In this document: in pieces, positions 18,981 through 30,823 of the stretch
Layout of the letters: each line of letters starts with the position of its first letter
Numbering within the stretch: the first letter of the stretch is position 1
Assembly (NCBI GenBank): GCA_020630575.1
Contig: JAHDBD010000020.1
Span: forward strand, 1 to 64,000
From: Bernardetia sp.
GTDB lineage: Bacteria > Bacteroidota > Bacteroidia > Cytophagales > Bernardetiaceae
Direction of reading: 5' to 3'
DNA length: 64,000 nt
Program-made: the position numbers and the translations under genes
Notes under the pieces: model-generated
Databases searched by the model: none
The model's input: only the letters and a program-made list of their open reading frames with translations
What the model was told of the DNA's origin: nothing

Positions 18981-19011
18981 CAAAAGTACAAAAAGACTAG
19001 CGTATCTACAA
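18981..19011 (-). promoter_or_regulatory. Strong promoter for rpmH
   Basis: On the minus strand, TTG (19009-19011), a 20-bp spacer and TACTTTTG (18981-18988) match the Bacteroidota consensus. The inferred start near 18974 gives an AT-rich leader of about 155 nt before rpmH, long enough for ribosomal autoregulation, although no specific structure was recognised. Confidence 0.65.
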
Positions 19012-19034
19012 GAATTATTTAAAATTATTTAGTT

Positions 19035-19673
19035 TTATCTTTCTACAAGCATTTTATTAACTTCTGTACGTTGTGCTGAACGAAAATGAACAAAATATTC
19101 TCCATTCTGCCAACCATTAATATCAATAATCAGAGGTGATTTATCAGCTTCTACCGAAAAATATAAAACTCCATCAGCATCATAAATCTGAACTGTTGCA
19201 TGCAAATCTGTACTTGGCAAATGAATCTTGATATATGAAGTTTCTACTGTAGAAGGCACAAATTGATTAGAAGCCAGTGTAAGAATTACATCAACAGGCA
19301 TAATATCAGAATAAGTAGTTTTGCCAGCCGTATTAAGAATTTTTAAGCGATAATGCAGACGAGAAGCAAATGCTTTTTTATCTACAAAAGAATAATATTC
19401 TATATCGTTGCTCTGAATAGTTTCGATAGTTGTAAAATTACGTCCATCAATACTTCTTTCTACTTCAAAATAAGAAACAGGAACTGTTTCAGCAGCCGAT
19501 TTTAATTGCCATCGCAAAATAACTGTCTGTGGAGAAGTGGCTTGTGCCTGAATACTCACTTCTTGTGCATAACTATCAGCGTGTGTATGGAAAGCACAAA
19601 ATAGCAAAATCAGAAAACAGCCTATACTATGTACAAGAGGATTAAAAGAAGAATATATATATTTTTTTCGCAT
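19035..19673 (-). CDS. Exported protein with T9SS-type C-terminal domain
   Basis: About 212 residues from the ATG at 19673 (MRKKYIYSS); a TTG 15 codons upstream is less likely. A signal peptide lies at about 12-36. The middle (about 40-125) reads like the fibronectin-like domain common before T9SS sorting signals: VILRWQLKSAAE, YFEVERSIDGRNFT, HYRLKILNTAGKTTYSDI. The C-terminal 80 residues (IYDADGVLYFSV, GWQNGEYFVHF, VNKMLVER) match the type A sorting domain pattern, ending KMLVER. It therefore looks like little more than a secretion and anchoring module lacking a catalytic domain. It is either a small surface protein or the remnant of a larger one. Confidence 0.65.
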   Translation of the reverse strand: MRKKYIYSSFNPLVHSIGCFLILLFCAFHTHADSYAQEVSIQAQATSPQTVILRWQLKSAAETVPVSYFEVERSIDGRNFTTIETIQSNDIEYYSFVDKKAFASRLHYRLKILNTAGKTTYSDIMPVDVILTLASNQFVPSTVETSYIKIHLPSTDLHATVQIYDADGVLYFSVEADKSPLIIDINGWQNGEYFVHFRSAQRTEVNKMLVER

Positions 19674-19890
19674 AGCCGTTTGGTAGAATTGAGAAACTAA
19701 TTGATTTATTAAATTCAAGATAGTTTCAAATAAATAGTATTGAATAAGATAGCATTTTTTGAAGAATAAGTATTCTTACTCTAAACTAAAATAGTCAGAA
19801 TTTATACCAATAACCCTATAAATCGGATTATAGTATAGTAAAAAACATATTTTTCGATAAAGCCATCTTACTCAGCTACAAAATAATCGT

Positions 19891-21012
19891 TTACTTCTGT
19901 AAAAAAGGAAACTTTTTTACCTCAGCTTTCATTCTTTTTCCTTCTCTTACTTCTACAAAAATTTCACTTCCTGCTTTTGTAAAGTCTTTTTGGAGATATG
20001 CCATTCCGATAGACTTACCCAGTGAAGGTGATTTTGTTCCAGAAGTAACTTCTCCAATCTGATTTCCTTCTTCTTCTGTATCAAAAATTTTATGATGTTG
20101 TCTTGCAATTCCTTTATCCAAAACTTCAAAACCTACCAGTTTTTTAGTAACTCCTTCTTTCTTTTGAAGCTCTAAGGCTTCACTGTTGATAAACTTTTTA
20201 TTGAATTTGGTTATCCAGCCAAGTCCAGCTTCTAAAGGTGAAGTAGTGTCGTTTATGTCATTTCCATACAAACAAAAACCCATTTCCAAACGGAGTGTAT
20301 CTCTTGCTGCCAATCCAACAGGAATAATTCCGTGTGCTGCTCCACTTTCCAAAATAGCATTCCAAACAGCAACAGCATTTTCATTGCTTACATAAATTTC
20401 GAAACCTCCTGCACCTGTATAACCTGTATTTGAAATAATTACATTTGGCACACCTGCAAAAGTATCTTTCACAAAATGATAATATGGAATTTCTTTTAAG
20501 TTGGCTTTTGTAAGAGGTTGAAGCGCATCAATAGCCACTGCACCCTGAACAGCAAAAAGACTAATGTTATCTGAAATATTTGTCATTTCTACACTTTCAG
20601 GCTTATATTTCATAAGCCAGTTCCAATCTTTTTCGATATTAGACGCATTGACAACCAAAAAATAATCATTTTCTGCCATTTTATAAACTAACAAATCATC
20701 TACAATTCCACCTTTATCATTTGGAAAACAAGAATACTGAACTCTTCCATCATAAAGTGTAGCCACATCATTTGAAGTTACATATTGTAAAAAAGCCTCA
20801 GCTTCTTCACCTTTTACAGAAAACTCGCCCATATGTGAAACATCAAACATACCTACTTTTTCACGAACAGCATGGTGTTCAGTAGTTTGAGAAGCATACC
20901 AAACAGGCATTTCATAACCAGCAAAAGGAATCAGTTTTGCACCTAAAGCTGTATGCACATCGTGCAAAGCAACACGTTTTAAATCTGTTGAAATAGAAGA
21001 ATCTTGAGCCAT
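19891..21012 (-). CDS. gcvT: Aminomethyltransferase (glycine cleavage T protein)
   Basis: GcvT transfers the methylene group from aminomethylated H protein to tetrahydrofolate and releases ammonia, in the cytoplasmic glycine cleavage system. The 373 residues are full length and carry the folate-binding GCV_T domain: LHDVHTALGAKLIPFAGYEM, VREKVGMFDVSHMGE, NTGYTGAGGFEIYV, PVGLAARDTLRLEMGFCLYG. The C-terminal barrel domain has GEVTSGTKSPSLGKSIGMAY. The gene stands alone; gcvH and gcvP are not nearby, as is common in Bacteroidota. No glycine riboswitch was recognised upstream. Confidence 0.96.
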   Translation of the reverse strand: MAQDSSISTDLKRVALHDVHTALGAKLIPFAGYEMPVWYASQTTEHHAVREKVGMFDVSHMGEFSVKGEEAEAFLQYVTSNDVATLYDGRVQYSCFPNDKGGIVDDLLVYKMAENDYFLVVNASNIEKDWNWLMKYKPESVEMTNISDNISLFAVQGAVAIDALQPLTKANLKEIPYYHFVKDTFAGVPNVIISNTGYTGAGGFEIYVSNENAVAVWNAILESGAAHGIIPVGLAARDTLRLEMGFCLYGNDINDTTSPLEAGLGWITKFNKKFINSEALELQKKEGVTKKLVGFEVLDKGIARQHHKIFDTEEEGNQIGEVTSGTKSPSLGKSIGMAYLQKDFTKAGSEIFVEVREGKRMKAEVKKFPFLQK

Positions 21013-21224
21013 TTTAATTATATGTTTATTGTGTTAAAATCAAATGTCTATATATAAACACAAAAATAGGTATTTTTTTGGAATGGTTGATTTTGAAAAT
21101 ACGTTAATTTTGTAAGTCTTTGCTAGAATAAATTAGAATATAATCCTCAAATTAGGTAATCTTTGCTTTTATTCGTTTTTTTGCATTCCATTTAGACCAA
21201 AAGCAATTCCCAAAAAGTAAAACT

Positions 21225-22079
21225 ATGCAAACTCCAAACGACGATAAAAACAGAAACGACGATTATAAAGATTCGAAAAGTAATTTTAAAGAAAAAAAAG
21301 ACTATACTCATTCAAGACAGAATAGAAATCAAAGACAAACTACTTCTAATTTTATTTTTGGTTGGCATCCTGTTTTGGAGGCACTTCGAAGCGACAAAAC
21401 TATCGATAAAATTTTAGTAGAAAAAGATTTTAAAAGTGAAGAAATGACAGAACTGATGCAGCTTGTAAGAAAGCAAAGCATTTATGTTCAGCGAGTTCCT
21501 GTTGAAAAGTTGAATAGAGTTACACGAAAAGCGCATCAAGGCGTAGTTGCTTTTGTGTCTGAAATTGATTTTGTTCCCTTAGAAAATATCGTTGCAGGAG
21601 CTTTTGAAGCTGGCAAAAATCCATTGATTTTGATTTTGGATAGAATAACAGATGTTAGAAACTTTGGTGCAATTGTTCGTTCGGCAGAATGTACAGGTGT
21701 AGATGGAATTGTAGTTCCGACACGCTTAACGGCTCAAATGGGCGCAGATGCTGTCAAAACTTCAGCAGGCGCACTTATGCACATGCCGATTTGTAGATAT
21801 AGAAGTTTGGTAGGCGCAGTTAATTTTTTGAAAGAATCAGGTTTGAAAGTAGTTGCCTGTACTGAAAAAACAGACACACAGATTTATGATTTGGAATTAG
21901 ATATGCCTTTAGCAATTGTGATGGGTTCAGAAGAAGTAGGAATTTCGGAAGAAGTGCTAGAAGTAGTAGATGAAAGAGCTAGTCTTCCTATGGTAGGAAA
22001 AGTAGGTTCGCTCAATGTTTCTGTTGCGACAGGTGTAGCTTTATACGAGGTAGTTCGTCAAAAATCAATTACGAATTAA
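21225..22079 (+). CDS. rlmB: 23S rRNA (guanosine-2'-O-)-methyltransferase RlmB-type (TrmH/SpoU family)
   Basis: SpoU-family 2'-O-ribose methyltransferase predicted to modify 23S rRNA using S-adenosylmethionine. A charged, disordered N-terminal extension (about 1-40, Asp/Lys/Asn-rich) precedes the substrate-binding domain (FIFGWHPVLEALRSDKTIDK) and the knotted catalytic domain. Motifs are ILDRITDVRNFGAIVRSAEC (motif 1), IVMGSEEVGI (motif 2) and SLNVSVATGVALYE (motif 3). The 284 residues are somewhat longer than E. coli RlmB because of the N-terminal tail. A TAATTTTG box lies at 21105-21112. rRNA specificity is inferred from family resemblance. Confidence 0.9.
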   Translation: MQTPNDDKNRNDDYKDSKSNFKEKKDYTHSRQNRNQRQTTSNFIFGWHPVLEALRSDKTIDKILVEKDFKSEEMTELMQLVRKQSIYVQRVPVEKLNRVTRKAHQGVVAFVSEIDFVPLENIVAGAFEAGKNPLILILDRITDVRNFGAIVRSAECTGVDGIVVPTRLTAQMGADAVKTSAGALMHMPICRYRSLVGAVNFLKESGLKVVACTEKTDTQIYDLELDMPLAIVMGSEEVGISEEVLEVVDERASLPMVGKVGSLNVSVATGVALYEVVRQKSITN

Positions 22080-22130
22080 AAATTACGACCTAAAAAAGCA
22101 GCAAAGCTAATTTTCTAAAAAATAAAAATA

Positions 22131-22187
22131 CAGTTACAGTAAATTAGTATTTTACTGGTAACTGTTTACTGATAACTGATAACTGAC
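22131..22187. repeat. Tandem ACTGATA-type repeat ending at a start codon
   Basis: Units of ACTGATA/ACTGTTT occur in tandem (TTTACTGATAACTGATAA) and end one base before the ATG at 22188. A near-identical block precedes pyc at 27309. The repeat occupies the position where a ribosome-binding site would sit. Confidence 0.65.
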
Positions 22188-23369
22188 ATGTGGAGTTTTT
22201 GGGAAAATAAATCATTTAAAAAATACGACTATATTATTGTCGGTGCTGGCATTACAGGACTTTCGACGGCTGCTAGTCTCATCGAAAAAAATCCAAAGGC
22301 TAAAATTGCTGTTTTAGAAAGAGGTTTTTTGCCTACTGGAGCAAGCACTAAAAATGCAGGTTTTGCCTGTTTTGGAAGTCTTTCAGAAATTGCTTCCGAC
22401 CTAGAAACCATGAGCGAAACTGAGCTTACAGACCTTGTAACAAATCGTTTACAAGGACTTGAAAAATTGCGTAATCGCTTAGGAGATAAAAAAATAGGCT
22501 ATAAAAATTATGGAGGATATGAACTTGTTTTGGATAAACAAATTCCTTATATCAATGAGTTAGATAAAGTAAATCAGCTTTTACAGCCCATTTTTAACGG
22601 ACAAAATGTATTCAAAACCAAAGACGGCTTAATAGAAGGCTTTGGCTTTAATGCTCGCCACGTCAGAAGGATTGTCTATAATCGCTTTGAGGCACAAATT
22701 CATACAGGAAAAATGATGAAGTCGCTTTTAAATTATGTCCAAAAGAGAGGCGTTACTGTTTTTACAGGCTGTGAAGTAACAGATTTTGAAGATGTACAAA
22801 TAGAAGGAAAAGCAGGAAAAAACAATGTATCTGTAAAAATCAAAAATCCTTTACAAAATGAAGATGCAAATTTTCCAGACATCGAACTTACTGCCTCAAA
22901 ATTAGCCATTTGCACAAATGCTTTTTCTAAAAAACTCATTCCAGATTTGGATTTGCAAGCAGGACGAGGACAAGTTTTGGTAACAAAACCCTTAAAATAT
23001 TTACGTTTTAAAGGCACTTTTCACTTAGATGAAGGTTTTTATTATTTCCGAAATTTTGGTAGAAGAATTATTTTAGGAGGAGGAAGAAATATGGATTTTG
23101 AAGGCGAAACAACCACAAAATTAGAAACTACAGAACTAATTCTTGAAGATTTAAAATCAAAACTAAGTGAGATTATTATTCCAAAACACAAATTTGAAAT
23201 TGAAACCACTTGGGCAGGAATTATGGCTTTTACAGAAAGTTCAAAAACAAAAATCCCACTCCTTCAAAATTACTCTAAAAATGTTGTTTTAGGAGTTCGT
23301 TTAGGTGGAATGGGAGTTGCTTTGGGAAGCAAAATTGGAGAAGAAATAGCTGAAATGATGGAAAATTAG
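22188..23369 (+). CDS. FAD-dependent oxidoreductase (DAO family)
   Basis: A 393-residue flavoprotein of the D-amino-acid-oxidase/glycine-oxidase fold. The FAD-binding Rossmann motif is IIVGAGITGLSTAASLIE (about 13-30), followed by an acidic residue in AVLERG and by GASTKNAGFACFG, the usual flavin-contact loop. The C-terminal flavin motif is GVRLGGMGVALGSKIGEEIA. Such enzymes oxidise amines or amino acids; the substrate is not predictable here. The gene starts directly at the end of an ACTGATA repeat, and the downstream neighbour is convergent. No signal peptide is seen, so it is likely cytoplasmic. Confidence 0.9.
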   Translation: MWSFWENKSFKKYDYIIVGAGITGLSTAASLIEKNPKAKIAVLERGFLPTGASTKNAGFACFGSLSEIASDLETMSETELTDLVTNRLQGLEKLRNRLGDKKIGYKNYGGYELVLDKQIPYINELDKVNQLLQPIFNGQNVFKTKDGLIEGFGFNARHVRRIVYNRFEAQIHTGKMMKSLLNYVQKRGVTVFTGCEVTDFEDVQIEGKAGKNNVSVKIKNPLQNEDANFPDIELTASKLAICTNAFSKKLIPDLDLQAGRGQVLVTKPLKYLRFKGTFHLDEGFYYFRNFGRRIILGGGRNMDFEGETTTKLETTELILEDLKSKLSEIIIPKHKFEIETTWAGIMAFTESSKTKIPLLQNYSKNVVLGVRLGGMGVALGSKIGEEIAEMMEN

Positions 23370-23470
23370 GACTTATAAAACAGGACATGGGAATTGGGAA
23401 ATACAGAAATTCAACTTCTATTTGTTTCTAATTTATCATCTCCATTTTCTAAACCCCATTGCCTAATTCC

Positions 23471-23974
23471 TTACTTTGCTCCAAAAACTTGTGTCCAGTA
23501 ATTACTTTCTCTACCCAAACCCATTTCTTGAAAATTTGGATTCATGATATTTCTACAATGTCCTTCACTATCTATCCAGCCTTCAATAACTGATTTTTCG
23601 GTGGTATAACCTTCTGCAATATTTTCTCCGTAAGTTCTCCAATCATAGCCTTGTCTTTCTAGTCTTTCTCCTGCACTTGAACCATCTTTTCCTGTGTGTG
23701 AAAAATAGTTTTTATCATTCATATCTTTGCTATGAAGATAAGCCGTTTTGGCAAGGGTTTCATTCCAAGTAATTGTTCCTACTGCTGGCATTTGTTCATT
23801 TCCACACGTACAGCCCTGTGTTCTGTATTCATTTACTAATTTTACTAACTCTTGGGCATCTACATTAAAATTATCTTGATTTGGTGCTATTTCCTCCTCT
23901 TGATTTTGACAGCCGAAAGCACCAAATAAGAGAAAAACAAAAAGAGAATAAAACTTAAAATTTTGATAATTCAT
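23471..23974 (-). CDS. CAP-domain lipoprotein (SCP/PR1, YkwD-like)
   Basis: About 167 residues from the ATG at 23974, chosen because it gives a lipoprotein signal peptide with lipobox FGAFGC. An upstream in-frame GTG would place 23 extra residues before it. The CAP domain (about 40-165) has the expected cavity residues: AYLHSKDMNDKNYFSH, GENIAEGY, GWIDSEGHCRNIMNPNFQEMG and the final WTQVFGAK. CAP proteins are secreted and of varied function (protease-like, lipid or wall binding). The gene is single and convergent with the FAD enzyme gene. Confidence 0.92.
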   Translation of the reverse strand: MNYQNFKFYSLFVFLLFGAFGCQNQEEEIAPNQDNFNVDAQELVKLVNEYRTQGCTCGNEQMPAVGTITWNETLAKTAYLHSKDMNDKNYFSHTGKDGSSAGERLERQGYDWRTYGENIAEGYTTEKSVIEGWIDSEGHCRNIMNPNFQEMGLGRESNYWTQVFGAK

Positions 23975-24184
23975 AATAGAATATAGTTTGAATTGTAGAT
24001 ATTTTTTAGCAAAAAAGCAAATAGTTTGCCTAAACAACGCCACTAGAAAATATTTTTAAACAACAAGTTAAAACATCAATGAAATAGACTGGTTTTTGAA
24101 AGAGTATAATTGAGTGATAAAACCTTTTATAAAAAAAAGAAGTTTTTAATTAATACCCTTTTTTCCCTTTCTAAATCAAAATTT

Positions 24185-24634
24185 ATGCTCTACCAAAATA
24201 CACGCAAAACATTTTTAATTGAAGAAGTTATACTAACAGACAAGAATACATCAGAAAATCAAGAAGCAAAACAAAAGAAAGTTTTGAAACTCTATCTAAT
24301 CGGACGACTGACTGTTGAAGAACACAGAGAAGGTTTCGAAACTTATTTAGAATTGTTCAAAGAAGGAAATTATAACTATGCTATTTTTGACTATTTAAAA
24401 TTGGAATATGACCCACCTCAATCAAGAGCTTGGTTTGTAACCAGTTATGTTCCTCGTTATGGAAAAGAACTCAAAGAAAGAGAATGTTATTTGGCATTAT
24501 TAGAATCTCAAAATTTATTTCAAAAAATGACAACTTCTCTCATCACCTCTTCAGTTCAAAAAGTTTATAAAACAATTCATATATCTTTTTTTAAAAATTT
24601 AGAAGAAGGCGAAAAATGGCTTCTAAGTCAGTAA
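24185..24634 (+). CDS. STAS/SpoIIAA-like cytoplasmic protein
   Basis: About 149 residues from the ATG at 24185; an in-frame TTG at 24110 is a less likely start. The fold pattern resembles the STAS/SEC14-like group in Bacteroidota: KLYLIGRLTVEEHREGFETYLEL followed by YNYAIFDYLKLEYDPPQSRAW and a C-terminal FKNLEEGEKWLLSQ, which is the usual closing motif. It has no signal peptide. Such proteins are thought to act in regulation or lipid-like ligand binding, but nothing specific can be said. ligA follows about 130 bp downstream on the same strand. Confidence 0.55.
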   Translation: MLYQNTRKTFLIEEVILTDKNTSENQEAKQKKVLKLYLIGRLTVEEHREGFETYLELFKEGNYNYAIFDYLKLEYDPPQSRAWFVTSYVPRYGKELKERECYLALLESQNLFQKMTTSLITSSVQKVYKTIHISFFKNLEEGEKWLLSQ

Positions 24635-24689
24635 AAAAGCAATAAAAAAATCGTAAATTTGGAAAAAAATGTCTTACTCTCTAGAGTGA

Positions 24690-26795
<2,106 letters not shown>

Positions 26796-26938
26796 AATTC
26801 AGGATTTTGCAAAACAAAATAATTAAAGTTATCTGATAGGAACAGAAAAACCAATAAAACTTATTAAACAGTGTATTTAAGAATAAGTAATTGAGCTAAA
26901 TAGTTGGAGAGTATTTTCCACCTTTCTACTCCTCTCTT

Positions 26939-26958
26939 CCCACGATTAAAATCGTGGG
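26939..26958. repeat. CCCACGATT palindromic repeat, copy 1
   Basis: CCCACGATTAAAATCGTGGG is a 9-bp stem with an AA centre. Its exact reverse complement recurs at 52683-52702, also intergenic. Confidence 0.7.
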
Positions 26959-27260
26959 TTTTGTTATATGTAATTCTGCCCAATTACTTAAAAAAATAAC
27001 TTTTACTTTTTTATAGTATAGAGATTATAAATTACACTTTGTAAAAAAAAGTATTTTTTGCCTTTGTAAATATCTCACTAACGACCTAAAACTATTTCTC
27101 AAATTCTTTTATCAAAGAAAATTCTGTAATAATAGTTGTGTAGTTTTAGATTTTGATTTGATAAAACTCTTTTTTTATCTAATTTTAAAAAATTAACACC
27201 AAACACAATACACTAAAGCATTCTTTACCTTTCCTATTACACAATTAGCATTTATTATTT

Positions 27261-27307
27261 TACTGTATTCTTACTAGTAGCTGATAACTGTTTACTGATA
27301 ACTGATA
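27261..27307. repeat. ACTGATA-type repeat ending at pyc start
   Basis: The block CTGATAACTGTTTACTGATA continues as ACTGATAT and ends at the ATG at 27309. It closely matches the block before 22188, though the two genes are unrelated. Confidence 0.65.
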
Positions 27308-27308
27308 T

Positions 27309-30300
27309 ATGCAAAACGAAAACATAAAAAAACTAGACCGTATTCTAGTGGCTAATCGTGGAGAAATTGCGATTCGTATTCTTCGTGCAGCTTCTGAACT
27401 AAATATCCGAACAGTAGCAATTTATACTTATGAAGATAGATATTCTTTACATCGTTATAAAGCTGACGAAGCTTACCAAATTGGAGCAGAAGATGATCCT
27501 TTGAAACCCTATTTGGACATTGAAGAAATTATTGCACTTGCAAAAGCAAAAAAAATTGATGCCATTCATCCTGGATATGGCTTTTTATCTGAAAATGTAA
27601 ATTTTGCACAGCGTTGTCGTGAAGAAGGGATTATTTTTGTAGGTCCTTTGCCAGAAGTTATGAATCAATTAGGCGATAAAGTAGCTGCAAAAGTAATTGC
27701 TCGTCGTGCGCTAGTTCCTGTAATTGAAGATAGCAAAGACCCTTTGAGTTCTGCCGAAGTAGCCGTTAAAGAAGCCACTAGAATTGGTTATCCTGTCATT
27801 ATAAAAGCTGCTGGTGGTGGTGGTGGACGTGGAATGCGTGTTTGTCATGATGAACCTACTTTAGTAAAATCGTTCAAAGAAGCAAAAAGTGAAGCAAAAA
27901 AAGCCTTTAATGATGATAGAATTTTCTTAGAAAAATATATCGATAACCCAAAGCACATCGAAGTACAGATAATGGCTGATAATTATGGAAGAACCGTTCA
28001 TTTGTTTGAGCGTGATTGTTCTGTACAACGTCGTTTCCAAAAAGTGGTAGAAGTTGCGCCAAGTCTAACACTTTCTCAACCTACAAAATATGCGCTTTAT
28101 GATTATGCTTTATCGATTGCAAAAGAAGTAAAGTATAATAATGTTGGAACGGTTGAGTTTTTAGTAGATGCTGACGAAAATATCTATTTTATTGAGGTAA
28201 ATCCAAGAGTTCAGGTAGAGCATACTATTACTGAAGAAGTTACAGGAATTGATATTGTTCGCACTCAAATTCTGATTGCTCAAGGTTATCCACTGACAGA
28301 TAAGCGAATTTATATTCATAGTCAAGCCGATGTGCCTTGTAATGGTTTTGCTATTCAATGTCGTATCACAACCGAAGACCCAGCTAATAATTTCAAGCCT
28401 GATTTTGGTTTAATCGTAGCTTACCGTTCTGCTGACGGTTATGGAATTCGTCTTGATGCAGGAAACTGTTATACAGGCGCACGAATTTCTCCATTTTTTG
28501 ATCCAATGCTTATCAAAGTTTCAGCAAAAGGGCGCACTCTTTGGGGGGCTGCTGTTCGTTTACATCGTGCTTTAAGAGAATTCAGAATTAGAGGTGTAAA
28601 GACAAATATTGATTTTCTTTTAAATGTAATTTCTCATCCAGAATTCCAAAAAGGAGAAGCTACAGTGAAATTTATTGATAATTATCCAGAGCTTTTCGAA
28701 ATGCCTCGTCGTTTTGATAGAGGAACAAAAATGCTCCGTTACATTGCCGAAACTACTGTAAATGGAAATGAGAGTGTAAAGAAATTAGACCCAACAAAAA
28801 CATTCAGAACACCAAAAATTCCAGATTTTGATAAAAAATATCAAAATAAATTTCCTAAAGGAACAAAAGATAAATTAAATAAATTAGGAAGAGAAGAGTT
28901 TTGCAAATGGCTCAAAAAAGACAAAGCCATTCATTATACAGATACAACTTTGAGAGATGCTCATCAATCTCTTTTGGCTACTCGTGTTCGTCCGTATGAC
29001 ATGCTTGCTGTTACAGAAAGTTTTGCCAAAAACCATCCAGAAGTATTTTCGTTGGAAATGTGGGGAGGAGCTACTTTTGATGTTTCGATGCGTTTCTTGC
29101 ACGAAGACCCTTGGGAACGTTTAAAAAATATCCGTAAAGCTGCACCAAATATTCTTTTACAGATGTTACTTCGTGGTTCGAATGCAGTAGGTTACAAAGC
29201 CTATCCTGATAATTTGGTTATAAAGTTTATTGAAGAAGCATCTGAAAATGGTATTGATATTTTTAGAGTTTTTGATTCCTTAAACTGGGTTGAAGCTATG
29301 AAAGTAAGTATCAAAACTATTCGAAAGCACACCAATTCACTAGCAGAGGCTTGTATTTGTTATACTGGTGATATTATTACTAATCCACAAGGAAAGTATA
29401 ATTTGCAGTATTATTTAGATTTGGCTAAAAAATTAGAAGACGAAGGAGCGCATATTTTGGCAATTAAAGATATGGCAGGACTTCTACGTCCGTATGCCGC
29501 CGAATTACTGATTTCCAAACTCAAAGAAACAGTTCATTTGCCTATCCATTTGCATACACATGATACTTCTTCTATTCAGTCTGCAACTTATTTGAAGGCG
29601 ATTGAAGCAGGAGTTGATGTTGTAGATGTTGCCTTGGCTTCTATGTCTGGTTTGACTTCTCAGCCTTCTTTCAACTCTGTTGTGGCAGCGATGGAAGGAC
29701 ACGAGCGTGAGCAAAAAATATATTTACCAAAACTCAATTCTTTTTCAAACTATTGGGAAGATGTAAGAGAATATTACTATCCTTTTGAGTCTGATTTGAA
29801 GGCAGGAACAGCAGAGGTTTATGAACACGAAATACCAGGAGGACAATATTCAAATCTACGTCCACAAGCCGAATCGTTAGGTTTGGGAGATAAATTCCAA
29901 GAAATAAAGAAAAATTATGCTGTTGCAAATGAGCTTTTTGGAGATTTAATTAAAGTAACTCCTAGTTCGAAAGTGGTTGGTGATTTTGCTTTGTTTATGA
30001 CAGCAAATGGCTATACAAAAGCTGATATTTTGGAAAAAGGCGAAACAATGTCTTTTCCAGAATCGATAAAAGAAATGATGCGTGGAGATTTGGGGCAGCC
30101 ACAAGGAGGTTTTCCAAAGAAAGTTCAGAAGATTATTCTCAGAAAAGAAAAACCTTTTACAGAACGTCCGAATGCACATTTAGAGCCTATTGATTGGGAA
30201 AAAGAATGGAAATCATTTAAGAAAGAATTCAAAAATGCAAATGAGTTAGATTTGCTTTCTTATTTATTATATCCAAAAGTATTTACAGATTTTTATAACA

Positions 30301-30770
30301 CAACTCAAGAATTTGGCGATGTTTCAATTCTGCCTACCAAAATTTTCTTTTATGGCATTCAGCCTAACGAAGAAATTATGGTAGATATTGCTGAAGGAAA
30401 AACACTAATTATCAAACTGCGTTCTATCAGTCAGCCTGACGAAGATGGAATGAAAACAGTTACTTTTGATATGAATGGACAAATTCGTCGTGTCAGAGTT
30501 TTGGATAAGAGTTTGAAAATAACAAAAATCTCTAATCAAAAAGCAAGTGCAACCGAAGATGGAGAAGTGGGTTCGCCATTGCAAGGAAAAATAGCTGAAG
30601 TTTTGGTAAAAGAAGGTGACACTGTAAAAGCTGGAGATTCTCTTTTTGTGATTGAAGCCATGAAAATGGAAACTACTGTCAGTACGCCAAAAGCAGGAAA
30701 AGTTAAAAAGATTGTTTTAGCTGGTGGTTCGATGGTCGAACAAGAGGATTTGGTTATTGTGGTGGAGTAA
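27309..30770 (+). CDS. pyc: Pyruvate carboxylase
   Basis: A single-chain biotin enzyme that carboxylates pyruvate to oxaloacetate with ATP and bicarbonate (anaplerosis, gluconeogenesis), in the cytoplasm. The 1153 residues have all four regions. Biotin carboxylase (about 1-460) has HPGYGFLSEN, the ATP-grasp loop AAGGGGGRGMR and VEVNPRVQVEHT-type residues. Carboxyltransferase (about 540-820) has TTLRDAHQSLLATRVR and WGGATFDVSMRFL, with HLHTHDTSS as metal ligands. Next come the PYC-specific tetramerisation region and the biotinyl domain with EAMKMET (Lys about 1119). Full length, no disruptions. Its start codon abuts an ACTGATA repeat, and a terminator follows at 30824. Confidence 0.97.
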   Translation: MQNENIKKLDRILVANRGEIAIRILRAASELNIRTVAIYTYEDRYSLHRYKADEAYQIGAEDDPLKPYLDIEEIIALAKAKKIDAIHPGYGFLSENVNFAQRCREEGIIFVGPLPEVMNQLGDKVAAKVIARRALVPVIEDSKDPLSSAEVAVKEATRIGYPVIIKAAGGGGGRGMRVCHDEPTLVKSFKEAKSEAKKAFNDDRIFLEKYIDNPKHIEVQIMADNYGRTVHLFERDCSVQRRFQKVVEVAPSLTLSQPTKYALYDYALSIAKEVKYNNVGTVEFLVDADENIYFIEVNPRVQVEHTITEEVTGIDIVRTQILIAQGYPLTDKRIYIHSQADVPCNGFAIQCRITTEDPANNFKPDFGLIVAYRSADGYGIRLDAGNCYTGARISPFFDPMLIKVSAKGRTLWGAAVRLHRALREFRIRGVKTNIDFLLNVISHPEFQKGEATVKFIDNYPELFEMPRRFDRGTKMLRYIAETTVNGNESVKKLDPTKTFRTPKIPDFDKKYQNKFPKGTKDKLNKLGREEFCKWLKKDKAIHYTDTTLRDAHQSLLATRVRPYDMLAVTESFAKNHPEVFSLEMWGGATFDVSMRFLHEDPWERLKNIRKAAPNILLQMLLRGSNAVGYKAYPDNLVIKFIEEASENGIDIFRVFDSLNWVEAMKVSIKTIRKHTNSLAEACICYTGDIITNPQGKYNLQYYLDLAKKLEDEGAHILAIKDMAGLLRPYAAELLISKLKETVHLPIHLHTHDTSSIQSATYLKAIEAGVDVVDVALASMSGLTSQPSFNSVVAAMEGHEREQKIYLPKLNSFSNYWEDVREYYYPFESDLKAGTAEVYEHEIPGGQYSNLRPQAESLGLGDKFQEIKKNYAVANELFGDLIKVTPSSKVVGDFALFMTANGYTKADILEKGETMSFPESIKEMMRGDLGQPQGGFPKKVQKIILRKEKPFTERPNAHLEPIDWEKEWKSFKKEFKNANELDLLSYLLYPKVFTDFYNTTQEFGDVSILPTKIFFYGIQPNEEIMVDIAEGKTLIIKLRSISQPDEDGMKTVTFDMNGQIRRVRVLDKSLKITKISNQKASATEDGEVGSPLQGKIAEVLVKEGDTVKAGDSLFVIEAMKMETTVSTPKAGKVKKIVLAGGSMVEQEDLVIVVE

Positions 30771-30783
30771 AGTTTGTAATGTA

Positions 30784-30808
30784 ATTGGTAAGACGCCAAA
30801 AACGGCAA
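30784..30808 (+). repeat. Dispersed hairpin element, copy B
   Basis: TTGGTAAGACGCCAAAAACGGCAA: hairpin TTGGT/CGCCAA followed by the GGCAA end. It lies 14 bp past the pyc stop. Confidence 0.6.
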
Positions 30809-30823
30809 GATTATTTTACAATT

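Larger units (their letters stand above)
26796..27308. other. Intergenic region ligA-pyc with two repeats
   Basis: This 513-bp AT-rich gap holds the CCCACGATTAAAATCGTGGG palindrome (26939-26958) and the ACTGATA block before pyc (27261-27307). No gene is evident. Confidence 0.6.

Noticed and set aside
21013-21224. Glycine riboswitch upstream of gcvT
   Set aside because: AT-rich leader without any visible paired aptamer elements; covariance search not run, so only absence of an obvious match is claimed.
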